Below, in pieces: positions 34,899 through 46,767 of a stretch of DNA of 64,000 nucleotides (position 1 is the stretch's first letter; each line of letters starts with the position of its first letter). The stretch lies in the NCBI GenBank assembly GCA_025642075.2, contig JAODUO010000951.1:187501-251500 (forward strand), written 5' to 3'. Origin of the DNA: Ridgeia piscesae. Lineage: Eukaryota; Annelida; Polychaeta; Sabellida; Siboglinidae. The notes below the pieces were generated by a model. The model was given only the letters and a program-made list of their open reading frames with translations. It was not told the origin of the DNA and did no database searches. Made by a program: the position numbers and the translations under genes.

Positions 34899-35007
34899 CG
34901 CTTTTGTAATGTGCAGTAACAGTCCATGAGGTGGTCTCTTGTTTCTGACAGCCGTAACGAAACTTTTGTGCAGTAGGATATGGCCAGCATTGTTTATCCA
35001 AACGCAT
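34899..35007 (-). CDS. Cache-domain protein, exon 5: second Cache domain core
   Basis: Acceptor gatgctgtag, donor gtaagt. The first base completes a Glu codon with exon 4. Reads CVWINNAGHILLHKSFVTA, then RPPHGLLLHITKA, ending in phase 0. The pattern hydrophobic-I-x-N-x-G-x-I-L-x-H is the central strand pair of double-Cache domains, and H-I-T near the end is typical for CACHD1/alpha2-delta proteins. The alternative frame starting with ATG at the exon edge is not compatible with the neighbouring phases. Confidence 0.82.
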
Positions 35008-35199
35008 CTACAGCATCAAAACAATAAACTGGTTGTCAAAATGACTAAAAGAGTATGTGGCCGATGCAATTTCGTATATTTTATCTTATATAAATAACGT
35101 GACACTATCTTACGATGAGCTTAATTGAGAGGTGGGTCTATTACCAAGGTGATTGTAGGCCTATTAGAACATTTGATTAACCGAAATTATGGACAGTCC

Positions 35200-37640
35200 G
35201 GGCCCGCTATTGTCGTGGTCCCTGATTAAGCAGATAAGCGCCGAATCTGTGCCCAGCCTAATCTGGTGACTACGACAACGGCTCGACCATGGAGAAAGTA
35301 AACTGACAATGCCTTGTCTAAACTGTCCGCTAGGCGGCGCTTGTATATTGACGCACAACAGCAGGAATCTAAGGAGGTAATCGAGCTCTCCAAACCTGAA
35401 GTACTAAGGGCCATTGATGAGTTTGAACGTGCCTGTTTCTCTGCCTCAACCCCCAACGAAAGTTTGGAGCATCCAGAGTAATCAGTTGCTGAACAGAAAA
35501 CTTCATCAAACACTTGAATGCACGATGTGATCTTGTGAAGGAGGGCACAATAGTAAACCCCTTCAATGAAACTAGTTCGGAGCTAATCGCTTTGGACACT
35601 GGCGAGGTCACGGACCCCGCTATCGTTTGTTGTCTCAAGAATGCTCCAACCATCGGCAAAAACATGTTCACAGAGTATGTGACTGACAGAATCGAAGAAA
35701 CTTCCAAACCCTTGTCCGACGTAATACAAATAACCAACCTGTACACATTCTCAAACAGACCAAAGATAAGCCATTATCTATTTAAGATCACGGGCTTCCA
35801 GGTTTTTTTTTAAACCTTATGCCCATACCTAACACCATACCAAATTGCAAAACGTATCACCAAGTGCGCAATTTGCATGAAAATCTGGATATTCCAACCC
35901 CGCTACTATGTGATCTGGTGAAAGAGGGCATAGTAGTAAACCCCTTCAATGAGACGAGTTCGGCGCAAACCACTTTGAACACTGGCGAGGTCATGGACCC
36001 CGTTATCATTCATTGTCTCAAGAATGCTCCAACCATCGGCAAAACATGTTCACAGAGTTTGCGACTGACAGATTCGAAGAAGCCTCCAAGCCCTTGTCCG
36101 ACGTAATAAAAAAACCCAACCTGTACACATTTTCGAACAGACCACCAGCGGATCTAAAGAAGGGTGCTGACAAGCTGGGGTCTGCTAAGGCGAATGCAGC
36201 TCTCGTTACCAAGTTGTTCTTGTCCTTACAAGCACGTCCTGAGGCAGATATATATGCATTCTTTAAGCATGAGAATCAGCTAGAACCACCGTCTTTCTCA
36301 GATCAAGGTAAGCTGCGTCAAGGAACCAAGTCAGATAGTATTGCTTGTCTACCAGCCATACCTGCTCCGGAAGCTACAGTGGTTATTCTTGATATGGCCG
36401 CAGTCATACACATCATCAAACCCCAGCGCGCCAGAATATTTGGGGAGTACAAGCACATGCAATTGTTGCCATACATGCAGAGTCACATGACGGACAACAC
36501 ATCAAGAGTGGACGCAATCTAGAACATACACCAAGAGGCGAGTTTTAAGTCACAAACTCGTTCCAAGCGGGGTGAGACTTCAAGTCGTCGAACACGAGTT
36601 TCTGCCAAGATACCTATCGCCAAGGGAGTCGAATGGCAGAAGTTCCTCAAAGACAACCAAAATAAAGATGAGCTATTCCAATTCATCGGTCAGGAACTTC
36701 AGAGGAGCACAGTTGAATCAACATACCACCTCCTCACAACAAAGGCTGACATTGTACTCAGTAACAAAGCAACTGACATAACAGCCTTGTCCACATGCCA
36801 GCAAGAAGAAGCAGACACGAGGATGATGCTCCACTTACGTCATGCTGCCATGCAGGGTCACACTAAGGCCTACGTCAGGACGGTAGATAGTGACGTAGTT
36901 GTTTTGACAATCAACTTCTTCCACGAGCTAGGTCTCTCCGAACGGTGGGTCGGATTCGGAGCAGGGAAATCATACAAAGATATTCCAATCCATCACATCT
37001 CGCAATTGCTGGGACCTCAACGTTGCAAAGTGCTACCCCTCTTCCATGCCATCACAGGGTGCGACGTAGTATCAGCGATGTTTGGAATCGGTAAGAAGAC
37101 GGCATGGAATGCATGGATATCCTATCCTGAGGTCACCGACACACTAGTCGCCATCACCCAGGATCCGAACAGCTTCACACTTGACTCGCTTCACATGCGA
37201 CATATCGAGCACTGGACTGTATTCATGTATAGTAAGAATTGTAATGCAGATGGTAAATGATGCAAGGAAGTTCATATTCTCTCACAGCTTAAAGTCTCTG
37301 GACTCCATCCCGCCAACCAAGAATGCCTTATTTAAGCATATCAAGCGTGCCCTGCTAGTCGCAGCCTTTATATGGAAGCAATCCCTCTTCAATACTCCAG
37401 AGATCCCAAAACCCAGTGAATGGGGCTGGGAATGGAACACCAGGACAAAACAGTGGGTACCACATTGGACAGATCTGTCGGACGTCAGCCAGGCATGCTC
37501 GCTGCTCCTCCACTGTGGCTGTAGTGTTGCCTATAAGGGAAACTGCAACTGCCACCGAGCTGGACTCCGATGTAGCAGTTTGTGCAAGTGCGAAGGAGGT
37601 TGCAAAAATAATGACAAAGAAGGCTGAGTTGATCATGGCA
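35200..37640 (+). pseudogene. PIN/XPG-like nuclease fused to a CXC zinc region (decayed)
   Basis: Pieces in order: EVIELSKPEVLRAIDEFERA (35,374), LVKEGTIVNPFNETSS (35,530) and a second copy of that block (35,912), TGEVMDPVI, then one long frame 36,013-36,522 ending in a stop within VDAI(stop)N. It resumes as SRRTRVSAKIPIAKGVEW, then 36,787-37,260 with EEADTRMMLHLRHA, VRTVDSDVVVLTINFF, HAITGCDVVSAMFGIGKKTA. The spacing E-A-D, D-S-D and G-C-D-x8-G-K-K-T-A resembles FEN/XPG-type nucleases with a helix-hairpin motif. After a frame change comes a Cys-rich tail (CGCSVAYKGNCNC, LRCSSLCKCEGGC) of tesmin/TSO1 CXC type. Broken by at least one stop and two shifts. Probably part of a repetitive element; the element type is not known to me. 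Confidence 0.6.
35514..36140 (+). repeat. Tandem duplication inside the nuclease pseudogene
   Basis: Bases 35,526-35,760 and 35,910-36,135 are similar copies (LVKEG...NPFNETSS...TGEV...APTIGK...KPLSDVI...NLYTFSNRP in both). The 150 bases between them (35,757-35,880) recur at 37,935-38,105. Confidence 0.8.
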
Positions 37641-37919
37641 ATGGTGTGCGCCGAGTACTATGGTGCAGACATTAAGCTGATTAAATAAATTATATTTACT
37701 GATTACATCCCTAGATTTTGGTACATATATATTTTCAACAATAAAAGTAAAACTGCCGTAAACACATGTGTACAGCCAGGCATGATATTCACTGATTTTG
37801 CTAAAAATGACCATTAAAAATCGGTTCACTTTCTAAATGACCTGAAAACAGGAAAACTACTTCAGAAATGAATTCCTCGCCCCAATAAACATACAAATTG
37901 TGGTATTACACGTTGATGT

Positions 37920-38870
37920 AGTGCTGATAGAACCAAAGATAAGCCATTATCTATTTCAGATCACGGGCTTCGGCGGCCATATGGGATGTTGCGCATACCG
38001 GCCACCAGGAGGCTACCCCAAATTGTATGCGGTGTTTTTTGAAAACCTTATGCCCATACCTAACACCATGCCAAATTGCAAAGACTTGTCACCAAGTGCG
38101 CAATTTCTCTGAATTCCCTCTCCGCTATTTGGCATGGATTCTACTATAACCTCTCCCGTGAGAGAACTAGCTACACAACAGTTGCACATTCGCCAATTCT
38201 TGATGCACAACCAGTCGACATCGCCACCATGTACTCAACAATGCGAAAATGTAAGGATATGTCAGAAGCATTTGGCCAGCACCACTGTTTCAAACAATTG
38301 ATCAACAACCATATGCCTTTGCCCAGCAACTGAAGTGAGCTTTTCCGGATGAACTTCCAGTTCCACATTTCTTTGTTACTGAGAGTCAAAACAGTGCCAG
38401 ATGGACTCCATTCTACACCGCTGACGTGTTGAACCTCTCATACGAAGTTCGAAGGCCCTTTGAAACTGGACAATTTGTTGGGCATCCGATTTAGAGGTGT
38501 TTCAAAGGGGTCTAAAGCGACAAGGGCACGTAGAAAACAAAACAGTCATCAGAGATGAAACGGGAGGCAGTGGTAAAGTCGGACTGACTAGAAAGACACC
38601 AACACTCATCAGGTGGTCATCATGAGTGACTATATGAAAGTAATGCGAGAACGGAGTGATTCGTCCAAAAGAAGTACTAACATTCACATTGAGGAGTGAT
38701 GAAGAGCATGTGCGAGTTGTGACCAAACATGCTGTTAATAATATGGCCAGTACGTTCGAGTTCAATGATCACCCATATGTACTCAGCAACCTATTTACTG
38801 GGCTGCATGCAAAAGTGGATCTGCACAATTCGCTCTTCGAGAGTAAAAGATAAGTGCTGGGGAGGAAAAG
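37920..38870 (+). pseudogene. Rearranged second piece of the same repetitive gene family
   Basis: Starts with the KISHYLFQITGF / MPIPNTMPNC block shared with 35,757-35,880, then reads RERTSYTTVAHSPILDAQP, MYSTMRKCKDMSEAFGQHH and YTADVLNLSYEVRRPFETG in changing frames. By content this looks like an N-terminal or middle part of the same protein, now lying downstream of the C-terminus, so at least two copies were joined or shuffled. Confidence 0.4.
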
Positions 38871-39031
38871 CGGTAGAGATTTGCAGAATTGGACCATCAA
38901 TTAGAAGATAAAATCGACAACTTCCACAAGGCACCACTACAACCACAGCCTATAATAGGAATGCCACTGCTGTCATTCAAATTATGGCGGGTGGGGGGGG
39001 GGGCTAATTCAGTTCATTTAACTCGTATGAG

Positions 39032-39150
39032 TGCCTCGTACGAGTGACTGGGACATACATGACATACGTACGATTTTACGTCCGATTTTGCGACTCACGT
39101 AGGATTTTCATAGTTTCATCCGAGTCACTCGTACGAGTCTCTCGGACGTG
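39032..39150. repeat. Inverted repeat CTCGTACGAGTGACT
   Basis: CTCGTACGAGTGACT at 39,032-39,046 is repeated inverted at 39,125-39,139. The outer right end reads GTGTCACCACC. Sequence of the same type (GGTGACACA, CTCGTACGA, ACTCGTACGAGT) occurs at 46,268-46,325. Likely a small MITE family. Confidence 0.5.
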
Positions 39151-39164
39151 TGTCACCACCTTTA

Positions 39165-39815
39165 GTCGTTTTCGCTTCGCCGACGACATACTCACATGCT
39201 CTAATACACCATATGAGCTACAGCAAATGTTACAGGAATTAGCTGCTGAAAGTGAAAATCAGGGACTGAACATGAACATGTCGAAGACAAAGGTGATGGA
39301 AAACGACACACCAATATATGTCAACAACACTCAGATCGAGAACGTTCAAATGAGATTCAAAGAAGAATCACGGCCGGATGGACAGCATTCGCCAAGCACC
39401 GTGACATCTTTAAGGGTAACATTGGAATATGCTTGAAGAGACAAGTCTATAACTCGTGCGTACTTCCAGCAATGACATACGGCGGTGATACGTGGGCAGC
39501 TAGCAGCTGCACAAACAAAGATGGAAAGGAGTATGTTAATCATGACATACCGGGACAGAAAACAAACATCTGAGTAAGATAAATGACAAAGGTCACAGAC
39601 GTGATGGAAAAAAGTTCGAAGACGGAAGTGGGCCTGGGCAGGGCACGTCAGCAGGATATGAGATAACCGATGGACACCGCATATCACCACATGCAACCCT
39701 AGACAACTACTGGAAGGGTACCATCTGGTAGAGGATAGCGCAAGATAGGCAGATGTGGAAGCAGCATGCTGAGGCCTTCGCCCAGCCACGATACACTATG
39801 GCTGCACAGTGATGA
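39165..39815 (+). mobile_element. LINE 3' fragment with RT catalytic motif
   Basis: Reads FRFADDILTCSNTPYELQQM (catalytic F-A-D-D), QGLNMNMSKTKVM, IYVNNTQIENV, then in other frames CVLPAMTYG, KWAWAGHVSR and AQDRQMWKQHAEAF, ending CAGCCACGATACACTATGGC. The C-terminal part after the RT (R-x-K-W-x-W-x-G-H-x-x-R) is typical of one large LINE group in invertebrates. Several frame changes. Confidence 0.8.
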
Positions 39816-41133
39816 TTTAATTATTAAATAGCAGCTTTAACAAAATGCTGTGTGGTGGATTGTATCATAAGATTGTCACGGGAAAAGCCATATTGTTATC
39901 TCTAGTTACCAAAGGTTTGACCTTTGTGTTTTATTGGAAAGTGCACGAGGTTTTGTCAGCTGGATTTTTCCTCGTATTATTGTGTACTCAGGGTTTTCAT
40001 GGCGGAAATCTGTTGATGTTCTTATGCTTTAATGTGATGCTGGAGTGACCCCCACACATATAGTAGCTAGTAGTGATTCAGTTAGTAGTAGTGTTCACGG
40101 TTGTTGCACTCATGTGTGGAATAAACAGTCAGGGGTTGGCATGCTTGCTGTGATTGTTGTATGCAATTAACGACGATTCTTTTTTTAATATACGTGTCAT
40201 TAACTTCGCCTAATTCAATCGATACCCCACTTGGGTTGTTCCTCCTGCATAAATTCGAATATATGCGTCTCTTTGGCAAAATATTTTCAGGGCGGATTAC
40301 ACTTGTTAAATATATATCGGGTTCAGTTATTGATATCAAGCTAATTATGTTCTATTGAATCATACATTTTCTTATGCTCACTCAATGAGACCGCAACATA
40401 AATGCTTGCTTATATCGCTCTTTTAATATAAATAGGTTAAAGTAATGCTGCACAGTTGTATTTTGTTTTAATGATACTGTATTGATCCTTGGCAATTGAA
40501 GCCACATAAAACAAACCAACCACCGTGAATACATGTATTATTGATGGTTATTATAAAGCTAAATGTTATACAGAAAGTAAATAAATAAATTAATAAAAGT
40601 AATAGTCGGATGTTTTTAAATATATAAAATGTATCCTTTTACAATGTACATCATTACTTTTTAAATTTTGTTTGTACAGGTGACTTAAATAAATACTTAT
40701 TCAAGAAACACAAAATACTGTGATTTTTCACTGTTCTTCCTTTAGCAACCTTTGTGTAACACGGTGTTATTAACGAAATGTAATTGATTGCTAACGTTAG
40801 TTAGGGAAATAAGCAAAATTCATTAATACCTTAATAAAAAATGTTGTCGTGGGGATGTTTACATGAAGTTGTTAAATATATTTATTAGTGTACTCGAAGA
40901 CGTCATACACATTTTATAATCAAAAAGGTCAATTAATTATATTCAAGATAAATACAATACTAACTGTTTTCACATGTTCGCAAAATGAACATGAAACTTC
41001 TACAGTAAGACCTCTAAATGAGAAGGAATGTTCAAGCACTTATTGCATATGTTTGTATCGATTGTGTACTCTTTACTGACCGAACTATCTAGGTTATAAG
41101 TAATTCCCATAAGCAGCATACAAGGGAACTTAC
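39816..41133. other. Intron sequence without recognised features
   Basis: AT-rich. A - strand frame at 40,100-40,310 (SVIRPENILPKRRIYSNL) is open for about 75 codons but unassigned. Confidence 0.35.
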
Positions 41134-41247
41134 TCGTATTTGTCGACACAAGCCGGGTATTCGTGGATAACAGTGGCATAGAAATATTCTGCTCGTACGT
41201 TCATCCTTAATACACCGTAAACCACTTCGTATATTAGGTCTTGTTCG
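41134..41247 (-). CDS. Cache-domain protein, exon 4
   Basis: Acceptor tatgtttcag, donor gtaagt. The first base completes an Asn codon with exon 3 and the last two bases a Glu codon with exon 5. Reads EQDLIYEVVYGVLRMNVRAE, YFYATVIHEYPACVDKY. The G-V-L-R-M-N-V-R-A-E-Y-F-Y segment is the stretch between the two Cache units where these proteins turn into the second Cache domain. Confidence 0.82.
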
Positions 41248-41441
41248 CTGAAACATAAACAATCACATGTTGTCCAATTCCTCAATGTCCAGTAGTTTAT
41301 TACGGCCATCATATCAGGGACATTACACAATTGTGTAGGCCATATGTTACGAAACAACTATCAACAATAAATCATATGAAATCCTAAACAAATACGAGCA
41401 AATCTGACAACACAATGGATTAAAATTGAAAAGTAATGTAA

Positions 41442-41447
<6 letters not shown>

Positions 41448-41492
<45 letters not shown>
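41448..41492. repeat. (TA)n microsatellite
   Basis: Pure TA run. Confidence 0.95.
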
Positions 41493-41493
<1 letters not shown>

Positions 41494-42181
41494 GTACATA
41501 ATTATATACATACATGCATATACATATGTATATATATACATATATACGTTCTTGTCAACGTAGATGTGCCACACATATTCCACCACCCCAACAACACAGT
41601 TTTTTCCCAGCTTATCTATGTAGTAGTGTCTTTCTCTCTGAGTATAAATGTGTTGTCTTTGTCTCAAGTGGTTTTTTTAGTTTGGTCCCTTATTACGAAT
41701 ATAACAAACCTTCCTTATTTTCAATATAGTAGACAGCTGGCGATTGGTATTGATCAAACAAAAATGTAAGGTGACACTGAACAGTATTAAAATATATCAT
41801 ATTCATACCAAGCGCAGTGTATGCAAACTAATGATCTTTGGAATCTGGTGAAAATACCAGGTTTCAGCCGTCTTTGAGCGGGCCCAAATCCCAAGCATGT
41901 TAACACTGCTACGGCATCTGCAACGTCGCTGATTTGACCATGTTCACCGTATGGAGGACGGAACATTCCCAAAGGTATGCTTTACGGCGAGCTGGTTTCA
42001 GCCGCAGATCCACATGAAGCCCCCGTCTCCGTGTCAAGGATGTCTGCACGCGTGGATTGACAGATGAGGTATCACAGGTGACAGGTGTGAAGACAATTTA
42101 AATGAACGGAGCCATTGGAGGCTAGAGTCGAACAACAGTCTTGCGAGGGGATAAGAGGGGTTCCTACAACTTGCAGATTTT

Positions 42182-43085
42182 GCTGTATCTCAGCCAATAT
42201 AACAAGTAAGTTGAAAGGGTTTTTTGAGGGCATCTACTTACGAAATCGTATTGTTTTTTGCAACCAAAGTTTGATATGAGGATCAATTCAAGGTATTTTT
42301 AATAAAGAAATTCCTCTAAGTTCATTTACCAACTCATTTACTGATCCAGGTAAATAGCAACCAGAATGACGTTTTCTTAGCTGCCGCGAATCTATGGGCT
42401 TCATGTATAAGTGTTAGATCATCTTTCACCATCGTTTCACTGAAATCGTCAAAGTAAATTGTCATCTGTTTTCCTCTTAAATACCAGTATCAGAAGATTA
42501 AAGTGAGTTTGGTAACGCAGACCGAAGACAACCGGTTAAACTCATCCTCGTCCTTATCCATCCTTGCCCTCATGTAGGGTTTTAATTTTGCCAGGATGGC
42601 TTCGACAGTGCTTATATAGGCTACGTGGTGGTCCAACCGCTGAGGTGTGGTTGAAGAGTGGCAGGGAGGAAGCGCAGGTGTCTTGTTTGGAAGTGAGTTT
42701 CTGTCCTGTCTTGCGCAGGAGTGTTTGGGCGGGGCGTCCATCGAAGTGCGGTTGTACATAAGCAGGTGAATCTTAAGTTCAGCACTGTACTTGAGGTTCA
42801 TTCCTGTTGTGACGTTTATCCTGTGTGTGCTTCTCCAGTTTTCAGGGGACCCGCATCCCTTCTTTAAGGCATGGGAGTCTTTCCAGAAAACATACATCCC
42901 GGTGAAAAGGAAGGCAGTTTCCCCACCCCTACATGGTAACATCAGGTTTTCACGGCGTGCGGGATGGTAAGTAGAACCGAAGTATCTGGACACTTTTTGG
43001 GTTTTTTTCCTACAAATTGGGGACCTCTCGTATATTTCTTAGGGTTCTGTAGATTGTGGGATTTATGCACATCGACTGCACTACA
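42182..43085. repeat. Duplicated segment, deletion-rich copy
   Basis: Direct repeat of 43,891-44,960. The first 220 bases are almost identical to the other copy; after that this copy lacks scattered short blocks, so it is about 165 bases shorter. Confidence 0.8.
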
Positions 43086-43539
43086 GTTTCGTGGAAAATT
43101 TGAAACAAATACGCTATAAAAATGCGGGGTTTTATTTGATTTTAATAACAAAGGCTTTCACACAAATTGAAAAGATCCAGTCAAGCTTGACAACACCTGG
43201 AACCATAGTGCACACACAGCCTGCTGGCAGGAAATTTGGGAGACGCTTCTTGTTTTGGCTTTTCCGTCATTCGCTGTATGCGGTAAAGCATGACAGCACA
43301 AGACCAATTGTTCTACACTGCCTGTCAACTGGTCACCACGTGGACATTGGTACGCGTGAACTTGACATTGCTGCTAGACTTCCCACCAAGCGCGGCTTCC
43401 GAGGGGGGTAGTCTAGTCGGAAGAGGGGGTACCGTGCACCCTCGGAAATATACTTTTAACTGGTATCACTAGATCGGAAAATATACGTAGAAAACGGTTT
43501 GCTATGTTAACAAGTCAGCAAAATGTCCCACGTATCATT

Positions 43540-43890
43540 TTTATGCAAATTAGTGCCGCCATTATTGAAAAAAAATCTTATTTCCACTCTATCTCAGCCA
43601 ATATTACAGATAACTGACAAACTAAGGTGTATAGGCCAATGTTATGAGGGTCAGCGACCATAATAAACCTATTGTTGACATGATCAAATGTGTCTATGAC
43701 GGTTTAATATGCAAATTAGTGCCGCCAATATTTAAAAAAAAATCTTGGCCAATATTGCACATAAAGGTATCCAGACCCATGGTTTCAGGGTCAACGATCA
43801 TCAATGGACCATTATAGAATTTACTACGTGTGTCCCTGGCATGCTATGCAAATTCTAAAGTGCCAGCATTACCGTAAATGTTACTTTTTC
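43540..43890. repeat. Imperfect tandem repeats between the duplicated segments
   Basis: Two to three units of about 150-165 bases, each with ATGCAAATTAGTGCCGCCA or a variant, an A-run with ATCTT, a CAGCCAATATT block and a GGGTCA-CGA block (43,542, 43,711, 43,848). Confidence 0.65.
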
Positions 43891-44960
43891 GCTGTATCTC
43901 AGCCAATATAACAAGTAAGTTGAAAGGGTTTTTTGAGGGCATCTACTTACGAAATCGTATTGTTTTTTGCAACCAAAGTTTGATATGAGGATCAATTCAA
44001 GGTATTTTGAATAAAGAAATTCCTCTAAGTTCATTTACCAACTCATTTACTGATCCAGGTAAATAGCAACCAGAATGACGTTTTCTTAGCTGCCGCGCCC
44101 CAACCTCTCATGGGCTTCATGCTATAAGTGTTAGATCATCTTTCACCATCGCTTTCACTGAAATCGTCAAAGTCAAATTTGTCCATCCTCGTTTTCCTCT
44201 TCACAATCACCAGTGTCCAGAAGATTAACCAGTGAGTTTGGTAACGCAGCACCGCAAGACCACACCGGTTCCAACACTCCATCCTCCGTCCTTATCCATC
44301 CTTGCCCATCATCGTAGGGTTTTAATTTTTGCCAGGATGGCTTCGACAGCATGCTTATATAAGGCTACGTGGTGGTCCAACCGCTGAAGGTGTGGCTTCA
44401 AAGAAGAGTGGCAGGGAGGAAAGCGAACCAGGTCGATCTTAGATTTGGAAGTGAGTTTCTCGTCCTCAACCACGATCTTGCGCAGGAGTTTGGCACGGAG
44501 GCTGTCCATCGAAGACTCGCGGTTCCGTACATCAAGCAGGTGAACTCTTCCAACAGCTTCAGCACATGATACTTGAGGTTCCATTCCTCACCGAATTGCC
44601 TGAACGCTTTATAAAACCTGGGATGCTTCTCCAGCTTTTTCAGGGGCCCCACCTTCCTCCTTCCCTTTGAAGGCACTGGTACAGTCTTCTCCACTGAATA
44701 CATACATCCCAAGAAGCGTCGAGAGACGTTGATTAGTTGTCGATGTTTCCCTGACCCGATATCATGGTATACAGTCAGGTTGCTTGATGGCGTGGGCATG
44801 GTAAAGTAGAATCACGAAGATATCTGTGTTATGGGTTCTGACTATTGCGTTCTTGTATCCATGCAAGGGCTGCGGCGCGATGGTGGTACAGCACCATTCT
44901 CGTATCAGTCTACTCTTGGTTGCTGTAGATTGTGGGCAGTTTATGCACATCGACATGAAA
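43891..44960. repeat. Duplicated segment, longer copy
   Basis: Partner of 42,182-43,085, same orientation, with a more continuous - strand reading frame. Confidence 0.8.
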
Positions 44961-46168
44961 CACAAAGGGTCACTGATGTTTGAAAGCTGTGGTAATAATT
45001 GAAAGAGTGAAGTCGATCTGATCTATAAGAATTATGCGATATTTATGTAGTAGTAATAATAATAATAACAATACGGACTTTCAACACAATTCGCCATTTA
45101 ATGAGGGCTTTCTCTCCTACGATCAGCAGCACAGCCATCTCGGTTCTCTGCAGCCTTGAAGCTGCCTGTTGAGCACTCCATACTCGCAGCAGGAAGTGGC
45201 AGAGCTGCTTCTTGTTGTCGTCATTTGCACGGGACATCTTACAGTCGTATGGGTTCCTTGTCGATGCTCCAGCCAGAATAATCGTCTGTGAACTCCCGCG
45301 CCTCAACCTCTCCAGGGTTTTGATAGATTGTGGAGGTGACTGTCAGTCGAGAACAAGAAATGCTTCTTAGCCACCATCTGATCACAAGAACTTGTAGGCA
45401 TATCTCACCACAAGTCGGAGGAAGATTGGTAAGGTTGTGGAGCAGCGTCGTGCGGTCCTGGGTGAACAGGGCGTCCTTGTGGGATGGCAGATCTTCTGGG
45501 GTTAGGTCTTCCAGATGGTAATGTAGGGTGGCGGCTTTGTTCAACTTGGACAAAAAAGCCTCTGCTGTTCCAAGGCTGGTGGCGCACGCCCAGACAGTAC
45601 TTCGTGAGTTCTTCCGAGTACACCTGATAATATATACTAATCAAACAAAACAAATCAAGCAGAGTCGGTATGACACCAGGGCGATATTAAATTATTTCGA
45701 ACGGTAAACAGATGCTCAACTCGCCAGTGATTTTTCAGAGTTTTTCATTGCAAGTGTCGATGATCCGCGACTCTCTGTGTCTACACCTTCAGATGATGGC
45801 GTTCAAGTGACACTAGATACGTTTGTCCCGACGACAAATGAAGAACATGATTCGGGAATTCTGATATTCCGCAGCGACGCCTATCGAGTCGATTGGAACC
45901 CTTTTCTCATAATCAGTTATGAAAGACAAAGATCAAATTGTCCAAGTGGTTCAACTTGTTGCCAATGGGAAGGCTGCAGCCTGTTTATAAGGCGATGGCA
46001 GCTGTGTGGTTACGAAACGAGGACGACCCAATGAGGTCTTCATGCATGCAGCAACCATTGACTCTTGAGATAACTAGAAGAGACAATTATTAAATTAATA
46101 ATAATTTATGTGTATTGTGTTTGTGTATTCGATTTCCCATGTAGTGTAAAACAAGTATCTCTTCTTAA
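44961..46168. other. Intron sequence with N-terminal remains of the nuclease family
   Basis: Covers the 45.0-45.6 kb part of the - strand pseudogene. From 45,660 to 46,168 nothing is recognised. Confidence 0.35.
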
Positions 46169-46176
46169 ACACCACA

Positions 46177-46224
<48 letters not shown>

Positions 46225-46226
46225 CA
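46169..46226. repeat. (ACGC)n microsatellite
   Basis: Twelve or so CACG units. Confidence 0.95.
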
Positions 46227-46767
46227 TACACATAACACTAAAATACATAATCCAAAGGAACTAAAGGGGGTGACACAGATACGAGTGCCTCGTACGAATC
46301 ACTCGTACGAGTACATGACACACGTAGTCGTGGCGAAACAATCGAGTTGGGAGAGTTGCGCGACGCAATACCACCTGCTGAGCGCCTTGCTGTAACTCTT
46401 CGCTTTTTAGCGACAAAATTATTACATAATTTATTATATGAATGTCATGTTAACGTTTCAATGATTTGATTGCTTTAGTATTATAATGTTTGGCTTGGCT
46501 TCAGCTATTATAGTTTATTTTATACGCATTAGCTGGACCTGTGCAATCTACATAGAGCAGCAACCATCTGCTGATTGCGCAGGTAAGGCGTGCCTATTTA
46601 TTGATAAATAACCTGAACCTGGTGGCCACGCACGTTGCTAAACGTTCAGACATAGCTTTAGTCACAGGTTCGTTGTCATAGCTTACCTACCTACCAAGGT
46701 ATGTTATACAGAAATAAATGCGGTGAGAACGAAATCTTGTCTTGTCGGTATACTGGCTAACACTCCT

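Larger units (their letters stand above)
42490..45620 (-). pseudogene. Second member of the PIN/XPG-like nuclease family (decayed)
   Basis: Read on - from 45,620: SKLNKAATLHYHLEDLTPED, then SRANDDNKKQLCHFLLRVW, QQAASRLQRTEMAVL, IVRTHNTDIFVILLYHAHAI (equivalent to the D-S-D strand of the 35-37 kb member), YHDIGSGKHRQLINVSRR, GRRKVGPLKKLEKHPRF, FGEEWNLKYHVLKLLEEFTC, RESSMDSLRAKLLRKI and QRLDHHVALYKHAVEAI. A shorter copy of the last half lies at 42,490-42,993. The two members share the T/N-x-D-hydrophobic strand and the downstream G-K-G/K-K block. Many shifts; the region holding the G-C-D motif is partly missing here. Confidence 0.5.
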
